NCBI RefSeq assembly: GCF_014652855.1
Contig: NZ_BMZP01000009.1
Coordinates: 62,001 to 126,000 of the forward strand
Reading direction: 5' to 3'
Length of the DNA stretch: 64,000 bases
From: Novosphingobium pokkalii
Lineage (GTDB): Bacteria > Pseudomonadota > Alphaproteobacteria > Sphingomonadales > Sphingomonadaceae
Below, in pieces: positions 17,299-25,301 of this stretch. A model generated the notes under the pieces. The model did no database searches and had not been told where the DNA came from. It was given only the letters and a program-made list of their open reading frames with translations. The position numbers and the translations under genes are program-made. Every line of letters begins with the position of its first letter. Positions within the stretch are counted from its first letter, which is position 1.

Positions 17299-18648
17299 TT
17301 ACGCAGCCCGCGCCGGGGCCAGCAGGGTGTGCAGCGCGCCGCTGGCGTTGACCACGCGGTGGCGGGCATAGGCGTTGTGGTTGGCCTCCACCGTGGCGAG
17401 ATCGTAGAGGTAGTTGACCATCAGGCCGAATGACTGCGCCATGCCGCGCGGGCTGGTGTCGGCCTGCCAGCACAGCCGCTCAACCCGCGCTCCGTTGCCC
17501 ACGTGGAACCGCGCCACCGGATCGCGCAACCGGCCCTTGCCGTCGCGCTCGGCCAACAGGTAGCGCGCAGCCAGGCGCAGCAGGGCCTGACGGCGCGGAT
17601 CGGTTTCGGCCCAGGTGGCATCGGGCGCGCCCTGCGCCAGGGCCTGCGCGGCGGCGCCGTCACCCTTGCCTGCCGCCTCTTTCAGCCAGCGGGCAAAGCC
17701 GGGAATCGGCGACAGCGTGACATGGGTGGCGAGGCCCGGAAACTCCGCGCCCAGATCCTCCACCACCTGCTTGATCAGGAACTGGCCAAAGCTGATGCCG
17801 GCCAGCCCCGCCTGGCAATTGGAAATCGAATAGAATACCGCCGCTTGCGCCGCCTGCGGATCGAGCACGGCGCGATCGGGCGCGAGCAGGGCCTGGACGG
17901 AATCCGGCATGGCGGAACAGAGCGCCACTTCCACGAAGATCAGCGGCTCATCCCCCAGTGCGGGGTGGAAAAAGCCATAGCAGCGGCGGTCGGCCGGCAG
18001 CAGGCGGGCGCGCAGATCGTCCCATGTGGCAATGGAATGCACCGCTTCATAGCGGATGATGCGCTCCAGCAGGTCGGCCGGGCTGCTCCAGTCGATCCGC
18101 CGCAGCACCAGGAACCCGCGGTTGAACCACGAGCGCAGCAGATGCGTCATGTCCTCGTCCAGCGCGGCGAGCGACGGGTCATCGGGCAGGAAGCGCAGCA
18201 GATCGGCGCGCATCGCCACCAGCGCCGCCGTGCCCGCCGGGGCCTGGTTCAGGCGGCGCAGCACTTCCTGGCGCGGCGCCTCGGCCGCGCGCGTCACGGC
18301 GGAAAGCCGCGCCATCGTGGGCTCGGCGTCATAGGCCGCCAGCGCGGCGCGGATGCCCGCCACGTCGGGCACGAAGCGCGCCGCCAGCGCCCGCAGGAAA
18401 TCGTGGCGCCCGGCATCGTCGAGCGCGGCGTAGGTCGCGAGGATCTGCGCCGCGAGATGCACGCCGGAAGACTGGCTGCGTTCTTCGAGCAAGGCCGCAG
18501 CACGATCGATCAGCGGCGCATCGGCGGCGATCAGGACACCGGCCGCGGCCTTGGTCGCGCGGGCGGGCCGCCGCCAGCGCTGGAACAGGCTTTCCAGAAT
18601 GTCCCCGGCCAGATTGTCCCGGATGAGGCGCGAGCGAACCAACGGCAT
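17299..18648 (-). CDS. Malonyl-CoA decarboxylase
   Basis: The product has 449 residues, matching the MLYCD/MatA family. An N-terminal helical domain is followed by the GNAT-like catalytic domain with SISNCQAGLAGISFGQFLIKQV and LSPIPGFARWLKEA, which carry the catalytic serine region and substrate loop. A late histidine lies in NHNAYARHRVVN. It converts malonyl-CoA to acetyl-CoA and carbon dioxide, completing the route started by MatB. It lies on its own minus-strand unit with a GCATAC-type site in the 108-base leader. Confidence 0.93.
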   Translation of the reverse strand: MPLVRSRLIRDNLAGDILESLFQRWRRPARATKAAAGVLIAADAPLIDRAAALLEERSQSSGVHLAAQILATYAALDDAGRHDFLRALAARFVPDVAGIRAALAAYDAEPTMARLSAVTRAAEAPRQEVLRRLNQAPAGTAALVAMRADLLRFLPDDPSLAALDEDMTHLLRSWFNRGFLVLRRIDWSSPADLLERIIRYEAVHSIATWDDLRARLLPADRRCYGFFHPALGDEPLIFVEVALCSAMPDSVQALLAPDRAVLDPQAAQAAVFYSISNCQAGLAGISFGQFLIKQVVEDLGAEFPGLATHVTLSPIPGFARWLKEAAGKGDGAAAQALAQGAPDATWAETDPRRQALLRLAARYLLAERDGKGRLRDPVARFHVGNGARVERLCWQADTSPRGMAQSFGLMVNYLYDLATVEANHNAYARHRVVNASGALHTLLAPARAA

Positions 18649-18715
18649 GGCGAGTGAATCTCCTCAAGGCTCACGGGTGAGCCATGGATATACACTACAC
18701 CATGACAGGCACTTA

Positions 18716-18724
18716 TTGCATACA
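18716..18724 (-). promoter_or_regulatory. TTGCATACA operator upstream of malonyl-CoA decarboxylase
   Basis: This site is identical to 14125-14133 in the matB promoter. It lies 68 bases before the decarboxylase start, in the gap after the thiolase gene. It supports co-regulation by the GntR protein. Confidence 0.5.
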
Positions 18725-18756
18725 GGAAATACCGATATCCAGCATTACGCATGTAA

Positions 18757-19956
18757 TCAGGCGGCTTCGATCACCATCGCAATACCCTGCCCGCCGCCGA
18801 TGCACATTGTCACCAGCGCGCGGCGCCCGCCCGTCCGGCGCAATTCGTGCGCAGCCTTCACCACCAGGATCGCCCCGGTGGCGCCAACCGGATGGCCCAG
18901 GGCAATGCCGCTGCCATTGGGATTGACCCGCTCCGGATCGAAACCGAGCGCGCGCGCCACGGCCAGCGCCTGCGCGGCGAAGGCCTCGTTCGCCTCGATC
19001 ACGTCGATATCGGCCAGGGTCAGCCCGGCGCGGGCCAGCGCGATCGGCACCGCCTTGACCGGGCCGATGCCCATGTAGGCCGGCTCGACCCCGGCATGGC
19101 CCCAACTGACAATGCGCGCCATCGGCGCCAGCCCGCGCGCTTCCACCACCGCGCGGCGCGCCAGGACCATCGCCGCCGCGCCATCGTTGATGCCGCTGGC
19201 ATTGGCGGCGGTGACCGTGCCATCCTTGCGGAACACCGGCTTCATCGCCGCCAGCCCTTCCGCCGTGGTGCCCGCGCGCGGGTGCTCGTCGGTGTCGAAC
19301 AGGGTGGTGCCCTTGCGGCTGACCAGTTCGATCGGCAGGATCTGGTCGGCAAAGCGCCCCTCGGCAATCGCCCGCAGGGCGCGGGCATGGCCTTCCACGG
19401 TCAATGCATCCTGATCCTCGCGCGAGATGCCGTGCCGCGCCGCCACGTTTTCGGCAGTGATGCCCATGTGGCAGCCATCGAGCGGATCGGACAGGGTTTC
19501 CACCAGCGCATCGACCAGCGTGGCATCGCCCATCTTGCGGCCCCAGCGCTGGCCATGATCGTGATAGGGCGTGTTCGACATGCTTTCAGCGCCGCCCGCC
19601 AGAGTGATGTCGGCCTCGCCGAGTTGCATCATCTGCGCGGCGGAAATGATCGCCTGAAGGCCCGAGCCGCACAGCCGGTTGACCGTGAGCGCGGGCACTT
19701 CCACCGGCACCCCCGCCTTGAGCGCGGCGGCCCGCGCCAGATAGGCATCCTTGCCGCTCGACGGAATCACCTGGCCCATCACCACATGGCCCAGGTCATG
19801 CGGTTCCAGCCCGGCGCGGCGCACCGCCTCGGCCATGACTTTCGCGCCGAGATCGGCGGCGGCAAAGCCCTTGAGTGCGCCGCCAAAGTCACCGATTGCG
19901 GTGCGCACCGGGCCAAGGATCAGGATGTCGTCGGGGGACGGGGATTGGTCGGTCAT
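18757..19956 (-). CDS. Acetyl-CoA acetyltransferase (thiolase)
   Basis: The product has 399 residues. The thiolase signatures are all present: nucleophile Cys96 in NRLCGSGLQAI, the histidine in NPNGSGIALGHPVGATG, and the second cysteine in CIGGGQGIAMV. The enzyme either condenses two acetyl-CoA or cleaves acetoacetyl-CoA and longer 3-ketoacyl-CoA. It follows an SnoaL-like gene by 23 bases in an operon that points into the malonyl-CoA decarboxylase gene. It may serve acetyl-CoA disposal from malonate or the last thiolysis of the catabolic cluster that begins at 20.5 kb. Sequence does not decide between these. Confidence 0.93.
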   Translation of the reverse strand: MTDQSPSPDDILILGPVRTAIGDFGGALKGFAAADLGAKVMAEAVRRAGLEPHDLGHVVMGQVIPSSGKDAYLARAAALKAGVPVEVPALTVNRLCGSGLQAIISAAQMMQLGEADITLAGGAESMSNTPYHDHGQRWGRKMGDATLVDALVETLSDPLDGCHMGITAENVAARHGISREDQDALTVEGHARALRAIAEGRFADQILPIELVSRKGTTLFDTDEHPRAGTTAEGLAAMKPVFRKDGTVTAANASGINDGAAAMVLARRAVVEARGLAPMARIVSWGHAGVEPAYMGIGPVKAVPIALARAGLTLADIDVIEANEAFAAQALAVARALGFDPERVNPNGSGIALGHPVGATGAILVVKAAHELRRTGGRRALVTMCIGGGQGIAMVIEAA

Positions 19957-19979
19957 TGTCGGAATTGATCCTTGCAGGG

Positions 19980-20387
19980 TCACGCCAGCGCGGCGCGCTT
20001 GGCGGCGGTTGCGGCCAGCACCGGGGCGGGATCGAAGTAATAGGGAATGATCGCGCAGGCCTTGCCGTCGCGGAAGCGGAACAGCTCGCACAGCTCGGCC
20101 GGCTTGAGCGCGGGATCGGCAAAGCGCAGCGACAGGATCGTCACCGCGTGGTCCTTGCCGGCGGTGGTTTCCACCCGGTCCATCGCCACCACGTCCATCA
20201 GGCCCATGACCTTGGTGAACAGGTCTTGCAGGCCCTGCACCCCGCGATAGGTGCCGGCCATCGGCAGGCCATCGGCCTCCACCACCACGAAATCGTCGGT
20301 CAGCCGCGCGGCCACCGCGTCCCACTGGCCACTGGCGGTAAGCGCATAGAGTTCCTCGACAAAGGCGATCATTTCGGCAGGCGTCAT
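19980..20387 (-). CDS. SnoaL/NTF2-like protein
   Basis: The product has 135 residues in a cone-fold NTF2 pattern (MTPAEMIAFVEELYALTASGQWDAVAARLTDDFVVVEADGLP.., with ELCELFRFRDGKACAIIPYYFDP near the end). It belongs to the general SnoaL_2/ketosteroid-isomerase-like group; catalytic residues cannot be assigned. It is the first gene of the thiolase operon and is divergent from a CurA-type reductase across a palindrome-bearing promoter, which ties the operon to the catabolic cluster on the right. Confidence 0.85.
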   Translation of the reverse strand: MTPAEMIAFVEELYALTASGQWDAVAARLTDDFVVVEADGLPMAGTYRGVQGLQDLFTKVMGLMDVVAMDRVETTAGKDHAVTILSLRFADPALKPAELCELFRFRDGKACAIIPYYFDPAPVLAATAAKRAALA

Positions 20388-20449
20388 GGCCGGCGTTCCT
20401 CTTCCCGCTGCTATACCCCTATCATCGGCGCCGGCATGGCCCACGCCAC

Positions 20450-20465
20450 CTAGCGAAAAAGCTAG
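20450..20465. promoter_or_regulatory. Palindromic operator candidate CTAGCGAAAAAGCTAG
   Basis: A perfect five-base inverted repeat with a six-base spacer lies between the divergent SnoaL/thiolase operon and the CurA-type reductase. It is preceded by CGCCAC, exactly as at 5431-5436, and shares CCTAGC with that site. Confidence 0.5.
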
Positions 20466-20529
20466 AGCGTCCTTCCCCCACCACGCGCCTATCAAGCGGG
20501 CCAGAGAGCAAAAACGACGGGAAAGACGG

Positions 20530-21570
20530 ATGCCGCAACCCCACACCGCGCCCCACCTGCCAGATCGTGCCCGGCACATCGTGCTGCGCCGCCGCCCGGT
20601 GGGCGTGCCGACACCCGATTGCTTCGAACTGGTCGAAACGCCGATGCCCCAGCCCGGCGAAGGGCAGATGCTGGTGCGCATGCGCGTCGGCTCGGTCGAT
20701 CCGGCGATCCGCGGTTTTCTCGATGATCGCCCGTCCTATCTGCCCCCGGTCGCGCTCGGTGCGCCGGTCACCGGCATGTCGCTGGGCGAAGTGGTGGCCA
20801 GCCGTCACGCCGATTGGCCGGTCGGCACGCTGGTGCGGGTGCTCGGCACTTGGTCCGATCACTATGTCATCGGCCCCGATGCGCTGGGGCTGGAACGCGT
20901 CGATCCGCAGCCCGGCGTGCCGCTGCGCGCCTATATGGGCGCGCTCGGGCCGGTCGGGCTGACCGCCTGGATCGGCCTGGTCGCGGTGGGACAGGCAAAG
21001 CCGGGCGATACCGTGCTGGTCAGCGCGGCGGCCGGCGCCACCGGCAGCACCGTGGTGCAACTGGCCCGCGCCATGGGCTGCCGCGTCGTCGGCCTGGCGG
21101 GCGGGCCGGACAAGGCCGCGCTGGTGCGCCGGATGGGGGCAGACGTGGCGATCGACCATCGCTGCGATCCGGCCACGCTGGCCGCCGCGCTCGATGCTGC
21201 CGCGCCGCAAGGCTTCGATGTCTATTTCGACAATGTCGGCGGCCCGCTGCTCGATGCCGTGCTGCCGCGCATGCGCGAAGGCGGGCGCATCCCGCTGTGC
21301 GGCATGATCGCGCAATACAACCACGCCGATCATCCCCATGGCGTCACCCAGTTGTGGCAACTGGTGGTCAAGCGCCTGACCTTGCGCGGCTTTCTCACCT
21401 ATGATCACGCCGATCGCCTGGCCGAGGCGCAAGCCACGCTCGATCGCCTGCACCACAGCGGGCAGCTTGTGCCGCTGGAAAACCTGCACCATGGTTTCGA
21501 AGCCCTGCCGGCCGCGTTCATCGCGCTGATGCAGGGGCACACCACGGGCAAGACCCTGGTGGAAGTTTGA
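20530..21570 (+). CDS. NADP-dependent MDR oxidoreductase (CurA type)
   Basis: The product has 346 residues and is a zinc-free MDR like those at 4.35 and 29.4 kb. Visible motifs are SVDPAIRGFLDDRPSYLPPV, SAAAGATGSTVVQLAR and YFDNVGGPLLDAVLPRM. It probably reduces an enone double bond with NADPH. It starts an operon with a Rieske ferredoxin whose GTG lies 15 bases after its stop. Three paralogues in one window suggest several enone intermediates or successive ring reductions in the pathway. Confidence 0.9.
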   Translation: MPQPHTAPHLPDRARHIVLRRRPVGVPTPDCFELVETPMPQPGEGQMLVRMRVGSVDPAIRGFLDDRPSYLPPVALGAPVTGMSLGEVVASRHADWPVGTLVRVLGTWSDHYVIGPDALGLERVDPQPGVPLRAYMGALGPVGLTAWIGLVAVGQAKPGDTVLVSAAAGATGSTVVQLARAMGCRVVGLAGGPDKAALVRRMGADVAIDHRCDPATLAAALDAAAPQGFDVYFDNVGGPLLDAVLPRMREGGRIPLCGMIAQYNHADHPHGVTQLWQLVVKRLTLRGFLTYDHADRLAEAQATLDRLHHSGQLVPLENLHHGFEALPAAFIALMQGHTTGKTLVEV

Positions 21571-21584
21571 AGGAGCAGGACACC

Positions 21585-21944
21585 GTGGAAACCCAAGCCT
21601 GGCACCCGATCGGCCCCGCCGAGGCCATTGTCGAAGGACAGGCCAGCGTCCACACCGTCAATGGCTGGCAGGTGCTGCTGACGCGCCACGACGGTGCGAT
21701 CGTGGCGGTCAACGACCGCTGCACCCATGCCGCCGCGCGCCTGTCCACCGGCCGCATCCGGCGCGGCGCGCTGATGTGCCCGCTGCACGGTGCGCGCTTT
21801 GACCTCGCCGATGGCCGCTGCATCGGCGGCGCCTATCCCGCGCTGCGCCAGTTTCCGGTGCGCGAGGCCGCTGGCGTGGTGGAAGTGGCGGTGCCCACCA
21901 CGCCGCCGGGAATGGACGAAACGCCGGTGGACTTGCCGGGCTGA
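21585..21944 (+). CDS. Rieske [2Fe-2S] ferredoxin
   Basis: The product has 119 residues and is a single Rieske domain with cluster ligands Cys46, His48, Cys65 and His68 (CTHAA .. CPLHGA). Such ferredoxins shuttle electrons from a flavin reductase to Rieske oxygenases. The start is GTG 21585, with AAGGAG about eight bases before it. An upstream TTG at 21567 would overlap the reductase stop but lies before the ribosome site. It is the only ferredoxin in a window with four Rieske oxygenases, so it may serve several. No ferredoxin reductase is visible. Confidence 0.9.
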   Translation: METQAWHPIGPAEAIVEGQASVHTVNGWQVLLTRHDGAIVAVNDRCTHAAARLSTGRIRRGALMCPLHGARFDLADGRCIGGAYPALRQFPVREAAGVVEVAVPTTPPGMDETPVDLPG

Positions 21945-21953
21945 GCTGGCGCC

Positions 21954-22025
21954 CTTCGACAAGCTCAGGGCGAACGGAAGTGCGCAAACATATCCCCGCA
22001 CCCGTTCGGGCTGAGCTTGTCGAAG
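21954..22025. repeat. CTTCGACAAGCTCAG inverted pair (REP-like), likely bidirectional terminator
   Basis: Arms of 24 bases (21954-21977 and 22002-22025) are inverted copies with a mismatch near the middle. They sit between the convergent ferredoxin and hydrolase genes. The motif belongs to a repetitive palindrome family common in sphingomonads. A single arm of the same family recurs at 24766-24789. Confidence 0.7.
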
Positions 22026-22048
22026 CCCCTTCCCGGCACGCGCCGGCT

Positions 22049-23044
22049 TCAGCCCTTGAACACCCCGTGCCGTTGGCCAAAGGCATGGAACAGGTCGGGC
22101 CAGGCATGGGCCGGCACGGTTTGCGGCAGGCGCGCGCCAAAGCCGTGGCCGCCCTGGTCGAAGCCATGGAATTCCGCCGGCCGGGCCTTGGCGAGCAAGG
22201 CCTGATACATCGCCAAGGAATTGGCGATCGGCACCAGTCCGTCATCAGACGCGGCCGTGAGGAACACGGGCGGGGTCTGGTCGCTCACCAGCCGCTCGAC
22301 CGAACCCGCCTGCGCGGCGGCCAGGCTGGCGCCCTTGCCCAGCAGGTTGTCGCGCGATCCGGCGTGGACGAAGCTCTCGCTCAGCGTGATGACCGGATAG
22401 ATCAGCCCGGTGAGGTCCGGCCGCGCCGAAAGTGCGTCGGCCGCGTCCACCGGGGCATAGGTCTTTTCGGCAAAGCGTGTCGCCAGGCTGCCGCCCAGAT
22501 GCCCCCCGGCGGAAAAGCCGAGCACCGCCACCCGCGCCGGATCGATGCCGAATTCCCCGGCGCGATGGCGCACCAGCCGGATCGCGCGCTGCGCGTCCTG
22601 CAAGGGCACCAAGCCGCGATTGGCCCAGCCTTCATCAGGCAGGCGGTAATAGAGGATGAAGCAGGTCACGCCGCGCCGGGTCAGCCAGTTGGCCTGTTCC
22701 TCGCCCTCGTTGTCGATCGAGAGGAAGCCATAGCCACCGCCCGGCACCAGGATCACGGCCGAGCCATCCTGGAACGCGGGCCGCCGCACTTCTAGCGTGG
22801 GTGCCGCCACGCCATAGAGCCAGCGATCGTCGAAATCGGCGCTCTGGCTGCGCTGCTCGATGCGGCGGGTGGGCAGCACCTTGGGCGCCCCGGGTGCGGC
22901 GCCGGGCCACAGCGGGATCGATGGCCCGCCATAGTGGATCGCAGTGGGGCCGGCGCTGGCGCGCTGGCTGGCCATGGTGGTTGCCGCGCTCAATGCGGCC
23001 AGCCCGCCCAGCAGGGCGCGGCGCGAGGGGTTTACGTCGCGCAT
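22049..23044 (-). CDS. Tat-exported alpha/beta hydrolase (acetyl-xylan-esterase-like)
   Basis: The product has 331 residues. A twin-arginine leader (NPSRRALLGGLAALSAATTMA) predicts export. The hydrolase core shows the oxyanion PGGGYGFLS near residue 101 and the nucleophile Ser178 in GFSAGGHLGG; the late GFDQGGHGFG supplies the histidine. Relatives include BD-FAE and acetyl-xylan esterases that deacylate sugars or glycosides. It starts four bases after the GH1 beta-glucosidase stop in the same operon. The pair probably deacylates and then deglycosylates an extracellular conjugate. No own ribosome site is strong, consistent with coupling. Confidence 0.88.
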   Translation of the reverse strand: MRDVNPSRRALLGGLAALSAATTMASQRASAGPTAIHYGGPSIPLWPGAAPGAPKVLPTRRIEQRSQSADFDDRWLYGVAAPTLEVRRPAFQDGSAVILVPGGGYGFLSIDNEGEEQANWLTRRGVTCFILYYRLPDEGWANRGLVPLQDAQRAIRLVRHRAGEFGIDPARVAVLGFSAGGHLGGSLATRFAEKTYAPVDAADALSARPDLTGLIYPVITLSESFVHAGSRDNLLGKGASLAAAQAGSVERLVSDQTPPVFLTAASDDGLVPIANSLAMYQALLAKARPAEFHGFDQGGHGFGARLPQTVPAHAWPDLFHAFGQRHGVFKG

Positions 23045-23048
23045 CGGA

Positions 23049-24509
23049 TCAGACCAGCCGGTTGGTGCGGATCAGTTCGCGATACCAGTCCGCGCTCATC
23101 TTGGGCGTGCGCTTCTGGGTGGCGAAATCGACATGGTGGATGCCAAACAGCTTGGTATAGCCGTCCTCCCACTCGAAATTGTCCATCAGGCTCCACAGGA
23201 AATAGCCCTTCACCGGCAGGCCTTCGCGCGTTGCGCGTTGCAGGTGCGTGAGGTAATTGCGCAAGTACATCACGCGGTCCGCGTCATAGACCTTGCCGTC
23301 GGCCGCCACCGGATCATCGGCGGAACAGCCGTTTTCCGAGACATAGAGCGCCTTGGGCTGCCACAATTCGTGGATCGTGCGCAGGCCCCAATACATCACC
23401 TCGGGCGTGACATAGAGCCAGGGCGAGGCCATGCGCGGCGATTGCGGCAAGTGCGGCAGGATTTCATAGCCGCCCGGCTTGGTCACATCGGCGCGCACGG
23501 TGTTGCCGGTGTAGATGTTGACCGACACGAAATCGAGCGGGCTGCCGATCGCGGCCATGTCGCCGGCCTGCACTTTGGGCGCATCCTTGCCCTGCGCGGC
23601 CAGATAGCTGTCGATATAGCGGCCTTCCATGATCGCGGTGAGGAACATGGCGTTTTCCTCGCGCACCGCGCGCTTGACCGCGTCGATGTGCTCGGGCGTT
23701 TCCAGCGCGGGCACGAAGATCGTGGCATTGTCGGCCAGGCCTACCTGCGTGCCCGGCCGGGCATGGGCGCGGATCGCCTGGACGCCCAGGCCATGGGCCA
23801 GCACGCCATGGTGGCGCACCTGGTTCACCTCGCCCATCGGCAGCTTGAGGCCAGGGGCCTTGCCCCCGGTCATGTAGCTCAGATCGGTAAAGCAGCGCAG
23901 TTCGTTGACCGTCATGAAATGCTTCACGCGGTCGCTCACCTTGCCGGCCATGAACCCGGCATAGTCGGCAAAGGCCAGCGCGGTGTCACGGTTCTGCCAG
24001 CCGCCCGGCAGCGCGGCGGGCAAGTCCCAGTGGAACAGCGTCATGTGCGGGGTGATCCCCGCCGCCAGCAGGCCATCGATCAGGCGGTTGTAGTAATCCA
24101 GGCCCTTGGCATTGGGCTTGCCCTTCCCCTCGGGAAAGATGCGCGACCATGCCACGGAAAAGCGATAGGCCTTGACGCCCAGCGCCTTGAGCAGGCCGAT
24201 ATCCTCGGCATAGCGGTGATAGCTGTCGCAGGCGACATCGCCGGTATCGCCCCGCGCGACTTTGCCCGGCGTGTGCGAAAACACGTCCCAGTTGGTGGCG
24301 CCGCGCCCGTCTTCCTTGACGCCGCCCTCGATCTGATAGGCCGCGGTCGCGCAGCCCCACTGGAAGTCGGCCGGAAAGGCGCCGGCATCCCCACCGATCC
24401 CGCCAGCAGGCGCGGCCTGCGCCAGAACCGGCGGCACGCCCCCCACAGAAGCCCCAAGGGCGGCAACACCCAGGCCACGGCCCAGATCGCGACGGCTGAT
24501 TCTGCTCAT
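23049..24509 (-). CDS. GH1 beta-glucosidase, Tat-exported
   Basis: The product has 486 residues. The leader SRISRRDLGRGLGVAALGA indicates Tat export. The GH1 barrel is complete: FQWGCATAAYQIEG at the start, acid/base Glu203 in TVNEL (usually NEP; the proline is replaced here), and nucleophile Glu392 in YVSENG. It retains DNFEWEDGYTKLFG near the end. It hydrolyses beta-glucosides, plausibly a plant glycoside, in the periplasm. GAGGA precedes the chosen ATG at 24509; longer upstream starts would bury the signal peptide. It forms an operon with the alpha/beta hydrolase. Confidence 0.92.
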   Translation of the reverse strand: MSRISRRDLGRGLGVAALGASVGGVPPVLAQAAPAGGIGGDAGAFPADFQWGCATAAYQIEGGVKEDGRGATNWDVFSHTPGKVARGDTGDVACDSYHRYAEDIGLLKALGVKAYRFSVAWSRIFPEGKGKPNAKGLDYYNRLIDGLLAAGITPHMTLFHWDLPAALPGGWQNRDTALAFADYAGFMAGKVSDRVKHFMTVNELRCFTDLSYMTGGKAPGLKLPMGEVNQVRHHGVLAHGLGVQAIRAHARPGTQVGLADNATIFVPALETPEHIDAVKRAVREENAMFLTAIMEGRYIDSYLAAQGKDAPKVQAGDMAAIGSPLDFVSVNIYTGNTVRADVTKPGGYEILPHLPQSPRMASPWLYVTPEVMYWGLRTIHELWQPKALYVSENGCSADDPVAADGKVYDADRVMYLRNYLTHLQRATREGLPVKGYFLWSLMDNFEWEDGYTKLFGIHHVDFATQKRTPKMSADWYRELIRTNRLV

Positions 24510-24654
24510 GCTATCCTCTTCCTCAAGGCGGTCCGGGGCGCGGCGTCGGCGCCGTTCCAAATCCCCGTGTCATCGGCAATGGTTACGCTATCATTGCCCT
24601 CGATGACAATGCCCGAGTTTTGCGCAAAGGTATGCTTTGGGATGGATGCCTGAA

Positions 24655-24752
24655 AGCCCCCTCCTCTTCAGAGGAGGGGGTTGGGGGTGGTGGAACCCTC
24701 ACGCCATGCCCCGCACCACCCCCCGACCCCCTCCTCTGAAGAGGAGGGGGAG
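24655..24752. repeat. CT-rich palindrome pair, copy 1
   Basis: Two inverted units (24655-24693 and 24714-24752) each contain CCCCCTCCTCTTCAGAGGAG or its complement, itself a short palindrome, followed by a GGGTGGTGG tail. The same paired unit recurs at 33893-33990 and 49382-49477. This is a BIME-like arrangement. Confidence 0.85.
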
Positions 24753-24765
24753 AAGACTTTCATCT

Positions 24766-24789
24766 CCGTTCGGGCTGAGCCTGTCGAAG
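24766..24789. repeat. Single CTTCGACAAGCTCAG-type REP arm
   Basis: This matches the right arm at 22002-22025 except for one base (GAGCCTG for GAGCTTG). No partner arm lies nearby, so it is a solitary copy of the repeat. Confidence 0.6.
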
Positions 24790-24872
24790 CCCCCGCCTGT
24801 GCAATGCGCTAGGCGCCCGCCTTCACCCGTCGGGCTATGCTTGCGGGCAAAGCCATAACGGGAGAGACCTGC

Positions 24873-25301
24873 ATGCCCTTTACCGGCCCCGCCGAAGATC
24901 GCCTGGCGCTGCGCGAACTGCTGGAAACCTATGCCGATGCCGTCACCCGCTACGATGCGCAGGCCTGGGGCGATACCTGGGCGCAAGACGCGCAGTGGTC
25001 GCTGCCCGATTATCCCGAGATCGGCACCACGCAGGGGCGCGCCGCGATCGTGGCGATGTGGACCGAAGCGATGAAGCACTATCCGGGCATCCAGTTCGAA
25101 GCCTGGCCGGGCAGCATCGTGGTGGAGGGCGATCGCGCCACGATGCGGTCCTACACGGCCGAAGTCTACGACTGGCCCGATGGCGTGCACCGCGATCGCG
25201 GGCGGTATGACGATACATGCGTGAAGATCGACGGCCGTTGGTATTTCCAGGCGCGCACGTTCCGCAATATCCACCGGCAGATCGGCGCCAAGGGTCTCTG
25301 A
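24873..25301 (+). CDS. SnoaL/NTF2-like protein
   Basis: The product has 142 residues. The N-terminus DRLALRELLETYADAVTRYDAQAWGDTWAQDAQWSLPDYPE is typical of SnoaL_4 proteins, followed by a conserved RGRYDDTCVKIDGRWYFQARTF strand pair. Function is not assignable from sequence; the fold is used by dehydratases, isomerases and hydroxylase partners. The start follows GGAGAG. The stop shares one base with the start of the ThuA-like gene (TGATG), so the two are coupled. Confidence 0.87.
   Translation: MPFTGPAEDRLALRELLETYADAVTRYDAQAWGDTWAQDAQWSLPDYPEIGTTQGRAAIVAMWTEAMKHYPGIQFEAWPGSIVVEGDRATMRSYTAEVYDWPDGVHRDRGRYDDTCVKIDGRWYFQARTFRNIHRQIGAKGL

Larger units (their letters stand above)
24510..24872. 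other. 363-base non-coding gap with repeats
   Basis: This divergent gap between the GH1 gene and the SnoaL-like gene holds the GH1 leader, one CT-rich inverted pair (24655-24752), one CTTCGACAAGCTCAG-type arm (24766-24789) and the GGAGAG ribosome site for the gene at 24873. I found no open frame worth calling. Confidence 0.7.

Noticed and set aside
20450..20465. Interpreting the CTAGC palindrome as a terminator for the SnoaL/thiolase operon
   Set aside because: It lies upstream of that operon's start, in a divergent promoter, so an operator role fits better.
24655..24752. Direct and inverted repeats that could suggest a CRISPR array
   Set aside because: Only two inverted units with variable spacer occur per site, the units are palindromic, and no cas gene is present.
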